Assembly (NCBI RefSeq): GCF_000423185.1
Contig: NZ_AUHM01000014.1
Coordinates: 62,001 to 126,000 of the forward strand
From: Inquilinus limosus DSM 16000
GTDB taxonomy: Bacteria > Pseudomonadota > Alphaproteobacteria > DSM-16000 > Inquilinaceae
DNA length: 64,000 bases
Direction: 5' to 3'
Below, in pieces: positions 54,501 to 61,906 of this stretch. The translations under genes were made by a program, and so were the position numbers. The first letter of the stretch is position 1; every line of letters starts with the position of its first letter. The notes below the pieces were generated by a model. The model was not told where the DNA came from. It did not search any database and was given only the letters and a program-made list of their open reading frames with translations.

Positions 54501-54649
54501 CTGCGGCCGACCAGCCGGACGCCGTTGGCGAGAAGGGCGGAAGCCAGCGTGTCGCCCGGATGGCCCTCGTAGCGCTGCCCGTCGAAGATGAAGCCGAGCC
54601 GCCGCGACCGGTCGATCAGCCCGCCCTGGGCCAGGCGATGGGAGGTCAT
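51518..54649 (-). CDS. soxA: Sarcosine oxidase subunit alpha, operon 2, with in-frame palindromic repeat insert
   Basis: A 1043-residue alpha subunit with the same order of domains as operon 1: ferredoxin-like N-terminus (DGQRYEGHPGDTLASALLANGV), FAD/NAD fold from about 174 (DVLVVGGGPAGLSAALAAA) and a C-terminal GcvT-like THF domain. Between the NAD-binding and GcvT-like parts, residues about 491-533 are encoded by a palindromic repeat (53052-53179) and read LPLPLAGEAG... and SPHPDILADVRPLPPRGRG. Homology to operon 1 resumes at KAFVDFQNDVTA. The frame stays open through the insert, so the protein may be functional with a longer linker. The start overlaps the soxD stop (ATGA). Confidence 0.95.
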   Translation of the reverse strand: MTSHRLAQGGLIDRSRRLGFIFDGQRYEGHPGDTLASALLANGVRLVGRSFKYHRPRGILSAGSEEPNALVELRGGARHEPNTRATMVELHDGLMAQSQNRWPSLAFDALGVVNGLLAPVFPAGFYYKTFMWPASFWEPVYERIIRRAAGLGRAPQEPDPDRYERRHAFCDVLVVGGGPAGLSAALAAAEAGARVILCDENDRFGGALLAEDQPVEGRPAVDWVAERLAALQGFGDRVTLVPRGTAFGIYDHGTVGLIERVADHLPEPPPHLPRQRFWTIRAAAMVVAAGAIEQPLVFPNNDRPGVMLANATRRYAHRYGVAPGRRVLVAGIDDGAARTALALKRHGVEIAGLVDSRRDPAGPLTEELRAAGIPIHAGSTVRGAKGGLGVEGARIGRADGEGRSIAIDCDAVAMSGGWMPTTHLLSQRGVRPRLDTRLGGFVLPELDGPLLAAGACAGRASTEAAIADGLAVGQRAARLTGGRHQSVGALPLPLAGEAGAAPAAPGEGLPAAGASPHPDILADVRPLPPRGRGHASETALLQRPAPAPASAPVVADPQVTGKAFVDFQNDVTAADIRLAAREGYSSPEHMKRYTTLGMATDQGKTANGPALGVLAEARHLRAGDLAAPTFRPPYTPVAFGAIVGRSVGWHTVPTRRTPFDRFHQADGAVFVRSGGWLRPHYYPRPGESLGQAALREARHVRTQVGIFDVSTLGKVDVRGPDAAAFLERLYVNRIETLPVGRSRYGIMLRDDGIVLDDGTVTRLAEDRFYVTTTTAKAHDVVRTMERLTEVDWPELRVAVTEVTEAWGAVALTGPQARTVLERLVGGAADVSNEALPFMAVRNVAADGLPIRILRVSFTGELGYELHVEAQHAPELWRRLVAAGEPLGLERFGLEALDLLRIEKGFLTGAEINGQTTLADLAHERFAKRDGAYVGKPLAQREGLADPDRPRLVGLVSEAGEPLMAGAHLVEGGMFRENEPTQGHITSSCTSPVTGQPIALGLLARSRERMGGTIFVTDPLRGTHVKVRVTEPCFYDPKGERVRG
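53052..53179. repeat. Composite palindromic repeat (CCTCTCCCGC type), copy 2, inside soxA of operon 2
   Basis: A 128-bp element with the same parts as 6056-6184 in reverse order: outer hairpins CCTCTCCCGC/GCGGGAGAGG at 53052-53074 and 53158-53179, and inner pairs GGACATCC/GGATGTCC, GGGTGAGGGC/GCCCTCACCC and GGAGCCGC/GCGGCTCC. Relative to the direction of soxA, it has the same orientation as copy 1. Its first 62 bp (53051-53112) are the exact complement of 6124-6185. It is translated in frame as part of SoxA. Confidence 0.92.
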
Positions 54650-54921
54650 CGTCCGGCCTCCATCGCGGGACGGCGAAACGGCTCCGCCGCCGTGATCTCA
54701 TGGGTCAGCGTGTCGCGCGTGACCAGGATCCAGGACCGGCAGCCGTAATTGTGCTGCCACAGCTCGCGATGCGCGCCACGCGGGTTGTCGTGGCGGTAGA
54801 CATGGTCGAACCAGGGCCCGACCGCCGTCTCCTCATGGGCCGGTCTTGGGCTTTCGGCATCGCCGCCGTAGAAGAACTCCGACAGGTCGCGCGGGCCGCA
54901 CCAGGGGCAGGGAATCCGCAT
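54646..54921 (-). CDS. soxD: Sarcosine oxidase subunit delta, operon 2
   Basis: A 91-residue zinc subunit with Cys5 and Cys8 in CPWCGPRDLSEFF and His57 and Cys61 in QHNYGC, matching the ligand spacing of the operon 1 copy. It lacks the proline-rich tail of that copy. The ATG has GGAGCGGACACA upstream, the gene follows soxB by 12 bp and overlaps soxA by 4 bp, so translation is coupled. Confidence 0.93.
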   Translation of the reverse strand: MRIPCPWCGPRDLSEFFYGGDAESPRPAHEETAVGPWFDHVYRHDNPRGAHRELWQHNYGCRSWILVTRDTLTHEITAAEPFRRPAMEAGR

Positions 54922-54933
54922 TGTGTCCGCTCC

Positions 54934-56193
54934 TCAGTGCCGGTTCGCGATCGGCCCGACGCCGTTCTCGTCGATGATCCGGCCGCGCTCGAACCGGTCG
55001 AGGGCGAAGGGCCGGTTCAGCTCGTGCGGCTCGCCATGGGCGATGGTGTGGGCGCAGACCCAGCCGGAGCCGGGGATGGCTTTGAAGCCGCCGTAGCACC
55101 AGCCCATGTTCAGATGGAGCCCGTCGATCGGCGCCAGGCCGATGATCGGGCTGCCGTCCATCGACATGTCCATCACCCCCGCCCAGTGCCGCAGGATGCG
55201 CGTGCGCGACAGGCTCGGCATCAGCGCGATGGCGGCGGTGGCGACGTCCTCGACCACCGGCAGGTTGCCGCGCTGGGCGTAGGAGTTGTAGCCGTCCAGG
55301 TCGCCGCCGAAGACGAGGCCGCCCTTGTCGGACTGGCTGATGTAGAAATGGCCGCTGCCGGACCAGGAGAAGACCTGGTTCACGACCGGCTTCAGCCCCT
55401 CGCCGACGAAGGCCTGCAGCAGATGGCTCTCGATCGGCAGCTTGAGGCCGAGCTTATGCGTGAGGGTGGAGGAGGAGCCGGCGGTGGCGAGGCAGACGTG
55501 ATCGGCGGAGATCGGGCCCTTGGCCGTCATCACCCCGGTCACCCGCTCGCCCTCGCGCAGGAAGTCCAGCACCTCGCAATCCTCGATGATGTCGACGCCG
55601 AGATTGCTGGCGCCCCGGGCGAAGCCCCAGGCCACGGCGTCGTGCCGGGCGGTGCCGGCGCGGCCCTGGCGCATGCCGCCATAGATCGGGAACAGCGCGT
55701 TGTCGGAATAGTCGAGATTGGGAGCGATCCGGCGCAGGTCGTCCGGCTCCAGCCATTCGGCGTCGATGCCGGCCAGGCGCATGCCGTTGCCGCGGCGGCG
55801 CAGCGCCATCGCCCCGGCCAGCGAGGTGGCCAGGAAGATCGAGCTGCGGGCCGAGAACATGACGTTGTAGTTCAGCTCCTCGCTGAGGCCGTGCCACAGC
55901 TTCAGCGACCATTCGTAGAAGTGCTGGTTGTCCGGCAGCAGGTAGTTGGAGCGGACGATGGTGGTGTTGCGGCCGACATTGCCGCCGCCGATCCAGCCGC
56001 GCTCGACCAGCGCGACGTTGGTGATGCCGTGGTTGCGGGCCAGGTAGTAAGCCGTGGACAGGCCGTGCCCGCCGCCGCCGACGATGACGACGTCATAGCT
56101 CTTCTTCGGCGTCGCCTTGCGCCACGCCGGCTCCCAGCCGCGATGGCCGCCCAGCGCCTGCCGCGCCAGCGAGAAGAAGGAATATCGCTGCAT
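54934..56193 (-). CDS. soxB: Sarcosine oxidase subunit beta, operon 2
   Basis: A 419-residue beta subunit. The FAD motif [22 protein letters not shown] lies at about 35-56, the [16 protein letters not shown] segment with the likely flavin-linked histidine near residue 187, and WCYGGFKAIPGSGW near the C-terminus. It heads the second soxBDAG operon and is clearly divergent from the copy at 4422-5672, so a differing substrate (for example another N-methyl amino acid) is possible. The start follows GGCGGGGCGGGCGG. Confidence 0.96.
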   Translation of the reverse strand: MQRYSFFSLARQALGGHRGWEPAWRKATPKKSYDVVIVGGGGHGLSTAYYLARNHGITNVALVERGWIGGGNVGRNTTIVRSNYLLPDNQHFYEWSLKLWHGLSEELNYNVMFSARSSIFLATSLAGAMALRRRGNGMRLAGIDAEWLEPDDLRRIAPNLDYSDNALFPIYGGMRQGRAGTARHDAVAWGFARGASNLGVDIIEDCEVLDFLREGERVTGVMTAKGPISADHVCLATAGSSSTLTHKLGLKLPIESHLLQAFVGEGLKPVVNQVFSWSGSGHFYISQSDKGGLVFGGDLDGYNSYAQRGNLPVVEDVATAAIALMPSLSRTRILRHWAGVMDMSMDGSPIIGLAPIDGLHLNMGWCYGGFKAIPGSGWVCAHTIAHGEPHELNRPFALDRFERGRIIDENGVGPIANRH

Positions 56194-56499
56194 CCGCCCG
56201 CCCCGCCTCCGCCGGTTGCCCTGGCGCCTCCCGGTTCCTGCCTGTACAGTACATCACTGTATGTTCTGGGGAAGGGGGGATGTTGGCCGCAATATCGGAT
56301 CGGCATAGGGAATTATGGCGAGATCGTGGAAGCGGGGCGGCACCAGCCGGCGGCCGACGGCCGCCGGAACGGCTCTGCCCGGCCGTCTCGACGCGGTTGG
56401 CCGACATGCGGCGCGGATGGCGGATCAACACAATTTCGCTCTGATTCCGAGTCACCGTCGCCATCGGCCGATCGGGGGGTCGGCAGGAGAGACGAGACG
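56194..56499. other. 306-bp gap between soxB (operon 2) and a lipoprotein gene
   Basis: No gene is seen here. It should hold the promoter of sox operon 2 (minus) and that of the lipoprotein gene (plus). The only structured signal is the inverted repeat TACAGT-N5-ACTGTA at 56245-56261. Confidence 0.6.
56245..56261. promoter_or_regulatory. Candidate operator TACAGT-N5-ACTGTA upstream of sox operon 2
   Basis: A 17-bp site with two perfect 6-bp arms lies 52 bp upstream of the soxB start, in a less GC-rich stretch. It is positioned to control the second sarcosine oxidase operon. No regulator gene is adjacent, so the binding protein is unknown. Confidence 0.4.
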
Positions 56500-56853
56500 A
56501 TGACCGGTATCATGGCCGGTGCCCTGAGGCCCGGCCTCTGGCGTGTCGGCGGGATCGGTGCCCTGGCGCTCCTGGTCGCCTGCGGCCCGACGCCGTCGGA
56601 GATGCAGCTCAACTACGCGTCGCAGCGCTGCGCCTATGGCGATCCCTACGCCTGCAACTCCCTCGGCCCGCTGTCTTATCAGGCGCAAATCGAACGGCAG
56701 CAGCAGGACACCAATACCGCGCTGGCCGTCGGCGCGCTGGCGCTGGGCGGGCTGGCGATCGGCGCGGCCATCGCCGACGACGATGACGACGGCTGGCGCC
56801 GCCGCCGGCATTGGCGCCACGACCGCTGGCGCTATCGGCACCGCCGCTGGTGA
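56500..56853 (+). CDS. Putative small lipoprotein with acidic and arginine/tryptophan-rich tail
   Basis: A 117-residue predicted lipoprotein. The N-terminus is hydrophobic and ends in a lipobox-like LLVAC-G near residue 28. A tandem of Cys-containing turns, QRCAYGDPYACNSLG, follows. A glycine/alanine-rich hydrophobic segment (ALAVGALALGGLAIGAAIA) comes next, then DDDDDGW and a tail dense in Arg, His and Trp. Function unknown; the sequence suggests an envelope protein. The ATG follows GGCAGGAGAGACGAGACG. Confidence 0.7.
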   Translation: MTGIMAGALRPGLWRVGGIGALALLVACGPTPSEMQLNYASQRCAYGDPYACNSLGPLSYQAQIERQQQDTNTALAVGALALGGLAIGAAIADDDDDGWRRRRHWRHDRWRYRHRRW

Positions 56854-56886
56854 GCCGGGGCTGATCGCGCGCCGCGATGCCCGCCG

Positions 56887-58215
56887 TCAGCGCGCTGTGG
56901 CTGCGACGGCGTCGAGCGTGCGGTCCAGGGCGCGCTCGAAACCGGCCAGAGTGTCGGCCAGGCAGCTCTCGTCATGTGCCTCGCAGATGAACCAGGGCTC
57001 GCGCGAATCCGGCTCGCACAGCACGCCCTCCTCGTGCAACTCGCGGGCCAGCGCGTCGTAGAAGCGGAAGTCCGATCGCCGCCAGTCGCGGAAGTCGCGC
57101 GGCGGCGCCGGCGCGAAGAACAGCCCGGCCATCGACGGGTGCCCGGCGAAGCAATGGACCACGCCGCGGGCCTCCAGGATCCGGGTGATCCCGGCCTGCA
57201 GCCGGCGGCCATAGGCGGCGATCGTCTCCAGAGCCGGGGTCTCGTCCAGGATCTCCAGCGTCTTCTCGGCCGCGGCCAGCGCCACCGGATGGGCGGTGTA
57301 GGTGCCACCATGGGCCACGCCGCGGCCGAACCGGCGCATGACGTCCGCGCGGCCGCCGATGGCGGCGATCGGATAGCCGTTGGCCATCGCCTTGGCCAGG
57401 GTGACGATGTCGGCCCGGATGCCCATCAGCTCTTGCGCGCCGCCGCGGGCGACGCGGAAGCCCGACTTCACCTCGTCGACGATCAGCAGCACGCCGTGGC
57501 GGTCGCACAGCTCGCGCGCGGCGCGGACATAGTCGGGATCGGCGGTGATGCCGCAGCAATTGCCCATGATCGGCTCGATCAGCATCGCCGCGATCTGGTT
57601 CGAGCGGCGACGCAGCAGGTCCTCCAGCCGGTCGGCATCGTTCATCGGCGTCAGGTGCAGGAGCGGCCGCACGGCTTCCGGCACGCCCTCGGAATAGGGC
57701 ACGACCGGCGGCTCCTCGCCGGGCCGGTCCGGGTCCCACCGGTCCAGCGCCACGCGCCACATCGCGGCGTCGAACAGCCCGTGATAGCTGCCCTCGACCA
57801 GCACATACCCTTCCTTGCCGGTCGCGGCGCGGGCCAGGCGCAGCGCCGCCATCACCGCCTCGGTGCCGGAGTTGGAGAAGCGCACCAGCTCCGCCGCCGG
57901 CATCATCTTCGCGATGCGCTCGGCGACCGCGAGCTCGCGCTCGGTCGACAGGGCGAAGACGCCGCCGACCGCCATGCCCTGCCGTGCCGCCTCGTCCACC
58001 CGCGGATCGGCGTAGCCCAGGATCGCCGGGCCGTAGCCGAGCCGGTAGTCGACATATCCGTTGTCGTCGAGGTCCCAGACCCGGCCGCCGCGGCCCCGCT
58101 TCACATAGATGGTCCGGTCGTCGCCCCAGTAGCGGAAGTTCGAGGCGACGCCGAGGGGCAGCCGGGCCGACGCCCGGCGGAAATGCGCGTGGCTGCGCGA
58201 CAGGTCGCGGGTCAT
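56887..58215 (-). CDS. Class III aminotransferase (glutamate-1-semialdehyde aminomutase-like)
   Basis: A 442-residue PLP-dependent fold type I enzyme. RFSNSGTEAVMAALRLARAATGK (near 133-155) is the typical cofactor region, LLIVDEVKSGFRVARGG the aspartate motif, and Lys275 in LAKAMANGYP the predicted PLP Schiff-base lysine. TYTAHPVALAAAEKTLEIL closes the fold. It belongs to the GSA aminomutase-like branch but lies away from heme genes, so it more probably acts on another amine or amino acid. Start ATG at 58213-58215. Confidence 0.9.
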   Translation of the reverse strand: MTRDLSRSHAHFRRASARLPLGVASNFRYWGDDRTIYVKRGRGGRVWDLDDNGYVDYRLGYGPAILGYADPRVDEAARQGMAVGGVFALSTERELAVAERIAKMMPAAELVRFSNSGTEAVMAALRLARAATGKEGYVLVEGSYHGLFDAAMWRVALDRWDPDRPGEEPPVVPYSEGVPEAVRPLLHLTPMNDADRLEDLLRRRSNQIAAMLIEPIMGNCCGITADPDYVRAARELCDRHGVLLIVDEVKSGFRVARGGAQELMGIRADIVTLAKAMANGYPIAAIGGRADVMRRFGRGVAHGGTYTAHPVALAAAEKTLEILDETPALETIAAYGRRLQAGITRILEARGVVHCFAGHPSMAGLFFAPAPPRDFRDWRRSDFRFYDALARELHEEGVLCEPDSREPWFICEAHDESCLADTLAGFERALDRTLDAVAATAR

Positions 58216-58439
58216 GGCGGAGGCCTCTCGTCGGTCGACGGTACACTGCCGCGGGACGGCCTTCAGCATGAGGCCGCAATGGCGGCGGAGGCAATCGCGG
58301 GCTCTACTGCCGCAGAGAGTTGCATAAAGAACACCACAATTTCCATGTGATTGGGCCGAAGGAACGCAGGTCTTCCTGGTCGCGTTGCGTCTCCGTTGCG
58401 GCCTCGATTCGGGTCGCTTGATAGATCGGAGGACGTGAG

Positions 58440-58685
58440 ATGCGTTCTTTCTGCGCCGCATTCGCCCTGGCCGGCCTGTCGCTGCTGGCCGCGGGCTGCA
58501 CGGTGAACAACCCCCCGGCCGAGCGGCCGGCCGCGACCACCGTGGTCACCCAGCCGGCGCCGACGGCCGTCGTCCAGCCGGCGCCGACAGCGGTCGTCAC
58601 TCAGCCCGGGACGGTCGTCACCACGCCGAACACGACCTATGTCACGCCGCGGCCCAGCACCACGGTGGTGACGCCGGCCTACTGA
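58440..58685 (+). CDS. Small lipoprotein with TVVT repeats, copy 1
   Basis: An 81-residue predicted lipoprotein: signal with lipobox LAAGC, lipidated Cys20, then TVNNPPAERP and a low-complexity stretch of Thr/Val/Pro/Gln repeats (TTVVTQPAPTAVVQPAPTAVV). It ends VVTPAY. It is paralogous to the gene at 58862-59032, with the same start MRS and CTVNNPP. The ATG follows TCGGAGGACGTGAG. Function unknown; probably an outer-membrane-anchored disordered peptide. Confidence 0.82.
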   Translation: MRSFCAAFALAGLSLLAAGCTVNNPPAERPAATTVVTQPAPTAVVQPAPTAVVTQPGTVVTTPNTTYVTPRPSTTVVTPAY

Positions 58686-58861
58686 GGCCGGCTCCGGCAC
58701 GGCGGCCTGCGGCTGCGGCCGCCGGGGCGTCGACGCCCGCTTCCAGGGCCGCCGTGCCGACCCTCTCCCCACGCTCACCGGGGAACGGGGTGCCGCATCG
58801 TCCTGTTGCAGTGTGAGCGTGGCGTGGACACACGCCGTTTCACGGAATGGGAGGATCGGTC

Positions 58862-59032
58862 ATGCGCTCCATGACCCTTATCGTCGCCCTGCTCGGGCTG
58901 CCTCTCCTGGCCGCCTGCACGGTGAACAACCCGCCGCCGGAGAGGCCGACCACCGTGGTGACCCAGCCGCAACCGTCGGCAACGGTGGTGACCCCGCCGC
59001 CGCGCACCACCGTGGTGACCCCGTCCTACTGA
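58862..59032 (+). CDS. Small lipoprotein with TVVT repeats, copy 2
   Basis: A 56-residue lipoprotein with lipobox LLAAC, Cys19, then TVNNPPPERPTTVVTQPQPSATVV and the ending VVTPSY. It is a shorter paralogue of 58440-58685. The ATG at 58862 is supported by GGGAGGATCGGTC; an in-frame ATG five codons upstream would lengthen the leader without a ribosome site. Probably arose by tandem duplication followed by loss of repeat units. Confidence 0.82.
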   Translation: MRSMTLIVALLGLPLLAACTVNNPPPERPTTVVTQPQPSATVVTPPPRTTVVTPSY

Positions 59033-59059
59033 CGGTCGCCCGTGGCAAAGGCGCGCCGC

Positions 59060-59473
59060 CTACAGGTGGCGCGTCTCCGCCGGCGGGGAGTCCCAGCGGT
59101 CGGCGCGTCCGTCCTCGTATCGGACCGGCGCCTCGGCCAGCTCCTCATCCGTCGCATCGTCGAGGCAGACGACATTGACGGCGTAAAAAGTGCCGCCCAG
59201 TTCCTCCATGAAGCCGCGGCCGAACGGCTTGATGCCGCAGCGGCGGCAGAACAGATGGTGGATGGTGCCGCCGGCGGCGCCGTCGAACTGGTAGTCCGAC
59301 AGCGCCTCCTCCCCCTGCAGCAGGTGGAAGTCCGGCGCCGGGGCGATCGCCTTCCAGAACCGTCCCTTGCCGCAGATCGAGCAGTTGCAGCGACTGGTGT
59401 CGGCGGTCAGATCGAGCTCACATTCGAACCGCACGGCGCCGCAATGGCAGCTGCCGTGATAGGTGCGTTTCAT
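59060..59473 (-). CDS. GFA-family zinc protein, second copy
   Basis: A 137-residue GFA protein. Zinc-binding cysteines: Cys9 and Cys11 in GSCHCGAVRF, Cys29, Cys31 and Cys34 in RCNCSICGKG, and Cys76 and Cys79 in FCRRCG. The start MKRTYHG is favoured by GGAGGAAGCG directly upstream. It follows the SRPBCC gene by 20 bp and so forms the end of an arsR-SRPBCC-GFA group. Reaction unknown. Confidence 0.9.
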   Translation of the reverse strand: MKRTYHGSCHCGAVRFECELDLTADTSRCNCSICGKGRFWKAIAPAPDFHLLQGEEALSDYQFDGAAGGTIHHLFCRRCGIKPFGRGFMEELGGTFYAVNVVCLDDATDEELAEAPVRYEDGRADRWDSPPAETRHL

Positions 59474-59493
59474 CGCTTCCTCCCCCGATATGT

Positions 59494-59949
59494 CTAGAGC
59501 TGCGCCAGATAGGGCGGCAGCCGGTCGAAGCACTCCTCCCAGCCCTCGCGATGGCTGTCCCGGCTTTCCGTCGAGCGGAAGCCGGCCTGGCGGAAGATCA
59601 TCTCGGTCCTGCCGCCGCGCTCGGCGAAGGTGAGGGTGATCAGCATCTCCTCGGCCTCGTCCTCCTCCCAGGCGAAGGTGAAGACCAGCCGCTCCGGCGG
59701 CGCCACCTCCTGATAGACCCCGGCCATGCCGTAGCTCTTGCCCTCGGGCGAGGTGATGACAGCGCTCCAGGCGCCGCCCGGCCGCACGTCGAGCCGCACC
59801 ACGGATGCGGTGAAATCCTTCGGCCCCAGCCAGCGCACCAGATGCTCGGGTTCGGTCCAGGCCTTGAAGACGAGGCTGCGCGGCGCGTCGAAAAGACGGG
59901 TAATGACCAGCTCCTCCCTCGGGCTGGCGCTGTCACTGGGTCCGGTCAT
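59494..59949 (-). CDS. SRPBCC (AHSA1-like) domain protein
   Basis: A 151-residue START-like protein of the AHSA1/SRPBCC family: ITRLFDAPRSLVFKAWTEPEHLVRWLGPKDFTASVVRLDVRPGGAWSAVI and LTFAERGGRTEMIFRQAGF. These are usually encoded next to an ArsR-type regulator, as here. It starts within the end of the ArsR gene (17-bp overlap), so the pair is coupled. Ligand unknown. Confidence 0.9.
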   Translation of the reverse strand: MTGPSDSASPREELVITRLFDAPRSLVFKAWTEPEHLVRWLGPKDFTASVVRLDVRPGGAWSAVITSPEGKSYGMAGVYQEVAPPERLVFTFAWEEDEAEEMLITLTFAERGGRTEMIFRQAGFRSTESRDSHREGWEECFDRLPPYLAQL

Positions 59950-60310
59950 CGTCTTGGGCTTCCTTGCCTTGCAGTTGGCGCAGATAGGCGTCCAGCCGGT
60001 CGAAGCCGGCGTCCCAGAAGGGGCGATAGCGCTCGACCCAGTCGGCGATCTCCTTCAGCGGCCCGGCCTGCAGCCGGCAGGGCCGCCACTGCGCCGTGCG
60101 GCCGCGCTCCACCAGCCCTGCGCGTTCCAGCACCTTGAGGTGCTTGGAGACGGCGGTGAGGCTCATGGCGAAGGGGGCGCCGAGCTCGGTGACCGAGGCC
60201 TCGCCCTCGGCCAGCCGCGCCAGGATGGCCCGGCGGGTCGGGTCGGCGAGGGCCGCGAGGGTCTGGCTGAGAGGATCCGTCGGCACGTTCTGAACCGATT
60301 GGTTGATCAA
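59933..60310 (-). CDS. ArsR-family regulator
   Basis: A 125-residue winged-helix protein: LSQTLAALADPTRRAILARLAEGEASVTELGAPFAMSLTAVSKHLKVLERAGLVER is the HTH region (about 14-70). Together with the SRPBCC gene it forms a common two-gene unit. No metal-site cysteines are visible. The frame starts at TTG 60308-60310 within a near-perfect palindrome; the next alternative is a GTG eight codons in (60286), and neither has a good ribosome site. The start is therefore uncertain. Confidence 0.85.
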   Translation of the reverse strand: MINQSVQNVPTDPLSQTLAALADPTRRAILARLAEGEASVTELGAPFAMSLTAVSKHLKVLERAGLVERGRTAQWRPCRLQAGPLKEIADWVERYRPFWDAGFDRLDAYLRQLQGKEAQDDDRTQ

Positions 60311-60322
60311 CCAATCAGTTCA
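60291..60322. promoter_or_regulatory. 32-bp near-perfect palindrome over the ArsR gene start
   Basis: The core is 20 bp of perfect symmetry (GATTGGTTGA and its complement, 60297-60316), flanked by TGAAC/GTTCA arms with one mismatch. It overlaps the predicted start codon and is the best candidate for an ArsR autoregulatory operator in the window. Confidence 0.6.
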
Positions 60323-60373
60323 ATACGGCCATCGTGGCGGCGTGTCAAGGCAGGCGCATGGGGCCCGGCGGCG

Positions 60374-61711
60374 TCAGCCCGCCTGCATCCTGGCGGCCAG
60401 GGCCTGATGGCGCCGGATCAGCCCGGGCAGGTCGAGGCCCGGCATCCCGCCGTTCCGCACCCGCCAGGCACCCCCGACCATGACGAAATCGGCTCTGTGG
60501 GCGCCGCACAGCACCAGCGCCGCCAGCGGGTCGCCATGGCCGGCGAAGCGCAGCTCGTCCAGCGCGAACAGGGCCAAGTCGGCCTGCCTGCCCGGGCCGA
60601 TGGTGCCGAGATCCGGCCGGCCGAGGCAGGCGGCGGATCCCGCCGTGGCCCAGCGCAGCGCGTCGCGGTGGCTGATCGTGGTCACACCGTAGTGATGCCG
60701 CTGCAGCAGGAAGGCGGCGCGCACCTCCTGCATCAGATTCGAGCCGTCATTGGAGGCGGAGCCGTCGACGCCGAGGCCAACTGCCATCCCGGCCTGCTCC
60801 ATGCCGTGCACCGGGCAGTGGCCGGACCCCAGCACCTGGTTCGAGCAGGGGCAATGCGTCACCGCCGTGCCGGCCCGGGCCAGGCGGCCGATCTCGGCCG
60901 GGTTGAAATGAATGCCGTGCGCCAGCCAGGTGCGGGGCCCGAGCCAGCCGCATTCCTCCAGATAATCCAGCGGCCGGCAGCCGAAGGTCTCCTGGCAAAA
61001 GCGGTTCTCGTCCTCGGTCTCGGCCAGATGGGTGTGCAGCCGCACGTCGTGGCGCTCGGCCAGCTCCGCCGTGCGCCGCATCAGCGAGCCGGTGACCGAA
61101 AAGGGCGAGCAGGGGGCCAGCGCGATCTGCACCATGGCGCCGTCGCCGGCCTGGTGATGTGACGCGATCAGCCGCTCGCTGTCGGCCAGGATGGTGTCCT
61201 CGTCCTGCACCACGCTGTCAGGCGGCAGGCCGCCGTCGCGCACCGACAGGTTCATCGAGCCGCGGGTCAGCACGGCGCGGATGCCGAGCGACCGCGCCAC
61301 CTCGACCTCGATGTCGATGGCGTGCTCCAGCCCGTCCGGGAAGACGTAGTGGTGGTCGGAGGTGGTGGTGCAGCCGGACAGCAGCAGCTCCGTCATCGCC
61401 ACGGTGACGGCGCTGCGCAGCGCCTCCGGGTCCAGCCGGGACCAGACGGGATAGAGGGCCTGCAGCCAGGGGAACAGCTCCCGGTCCAGCGCCGCCGGCA
61501 GAGCGCGGGTCAGGGTCTGGTAGAAATGATGGTGGGTGTTGATCAGCCCGGGCAGGACGACATGGGCGCCGGCGTCGAACGCGCTGTCGGCCGGAGCCGT
61601 CGGCTCCCGCCCCGTCGGCACCAGCTCGGCGATGCGGCCGTCCTCGACCACCACGCCGCGTTCGGCGCCCTCCGCCAGGATCGCCAGCGGGTCCCTGATC
61701 CACAGCCGCAT
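60374..61711 (-). CDS. 8-oxoguanine deaminase (amidohydrolase family)
   Basis: A 445-residue amidohydrolase that resembles 8-oxoguanine deaminase, which converts 8-oxoguanine to urate. Metal ligands: the HxH motif NTHHHFYQ (His60, His62), HTHLAETEDE, LAHGIHF and the aspartate GVDGSASND. The family segments DPLAILAEGAERGVVVEDGRIAELV, MNLSVRDGGLPPDSVVQDED and VLCGAHRADFVMVGGAWRV closely fit. It is on the same strand as the gcl-hyi-glxR operon but separated from it by a repeat. Related TRZ/ATZ deaminases are the alternative. Confidence 0.88.
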   Translation of the reverse strand: MRLWIRDPLAILAEGAERGVVVEDGRIAELVPTGREPTAPADSAFDAGAHVVLPGLINTHHHFYQTLTRALPAALDRELFPWLQALYPVWSRLDPEALRSAVTVAMTELLLSGCTTTSDHHYVFPDGLEHAIDIEVEVARSLGIRAVLTRGSMNLSVRDGGLPPDSVVQDEDTILADSERLIASHHQAGDGAMVQIALAPCSPFSVTGSLMRRTAELAERHDVRLHTHLAETEDENRFCQETFGCRPLDYLEECGWLGPRTWLAHGIHFNPAEIGRLARAGTAVTHCPCSNQVLGSGHCPVHGMEQAGMAVGLGVDGSASNDGSNLMQEVRAAFLLQRHHYGVTTISHRDALRWATAGSAACLGRPDLGTIGPGRQADLALFALDELRFAGHGDPLAALVLCGAHRADFVMVGGAWRVRNGGMPGLDLPGLIRRHQALAARMQAG

Positions 61712-61813
61712 CGCAAGTCTCCCATCCCGTCCGAGGGTAACCTAACAGCCGGCGGAAGGGAGGGGAGGGGTAAGCCGGTTTGAAAGAGCTTCAAAGCTGG
61801 CCATGCCCCCAGC

Positions 61814-61899
61814 CGTCATTGCGAGCGTAGCGAAGCAATCCAGGGCGGCTCGCGCTGGCCCTGGATTGCTTCGTCGGCTTCGCCTCCTCGCAATGACGG
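61814..61899. repeat. CGTCATTGCGAG palindromic repeat, copy 2 (inverted)
   Basis: An 86-bp palindrome: CGTCATTGCGAGCGTAGCGA to GGCTTCGCCTCCTCGCAATG plus ACGG, with AATCCAGGGC/GCCCTGGATT as inner arms. It is inverted relative to the copies at 22149 and 62832. It lies immediately after the glxR stop. Confidence 0.9.
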
Positions 61900-61906
61900 T
61901 TTGGGG

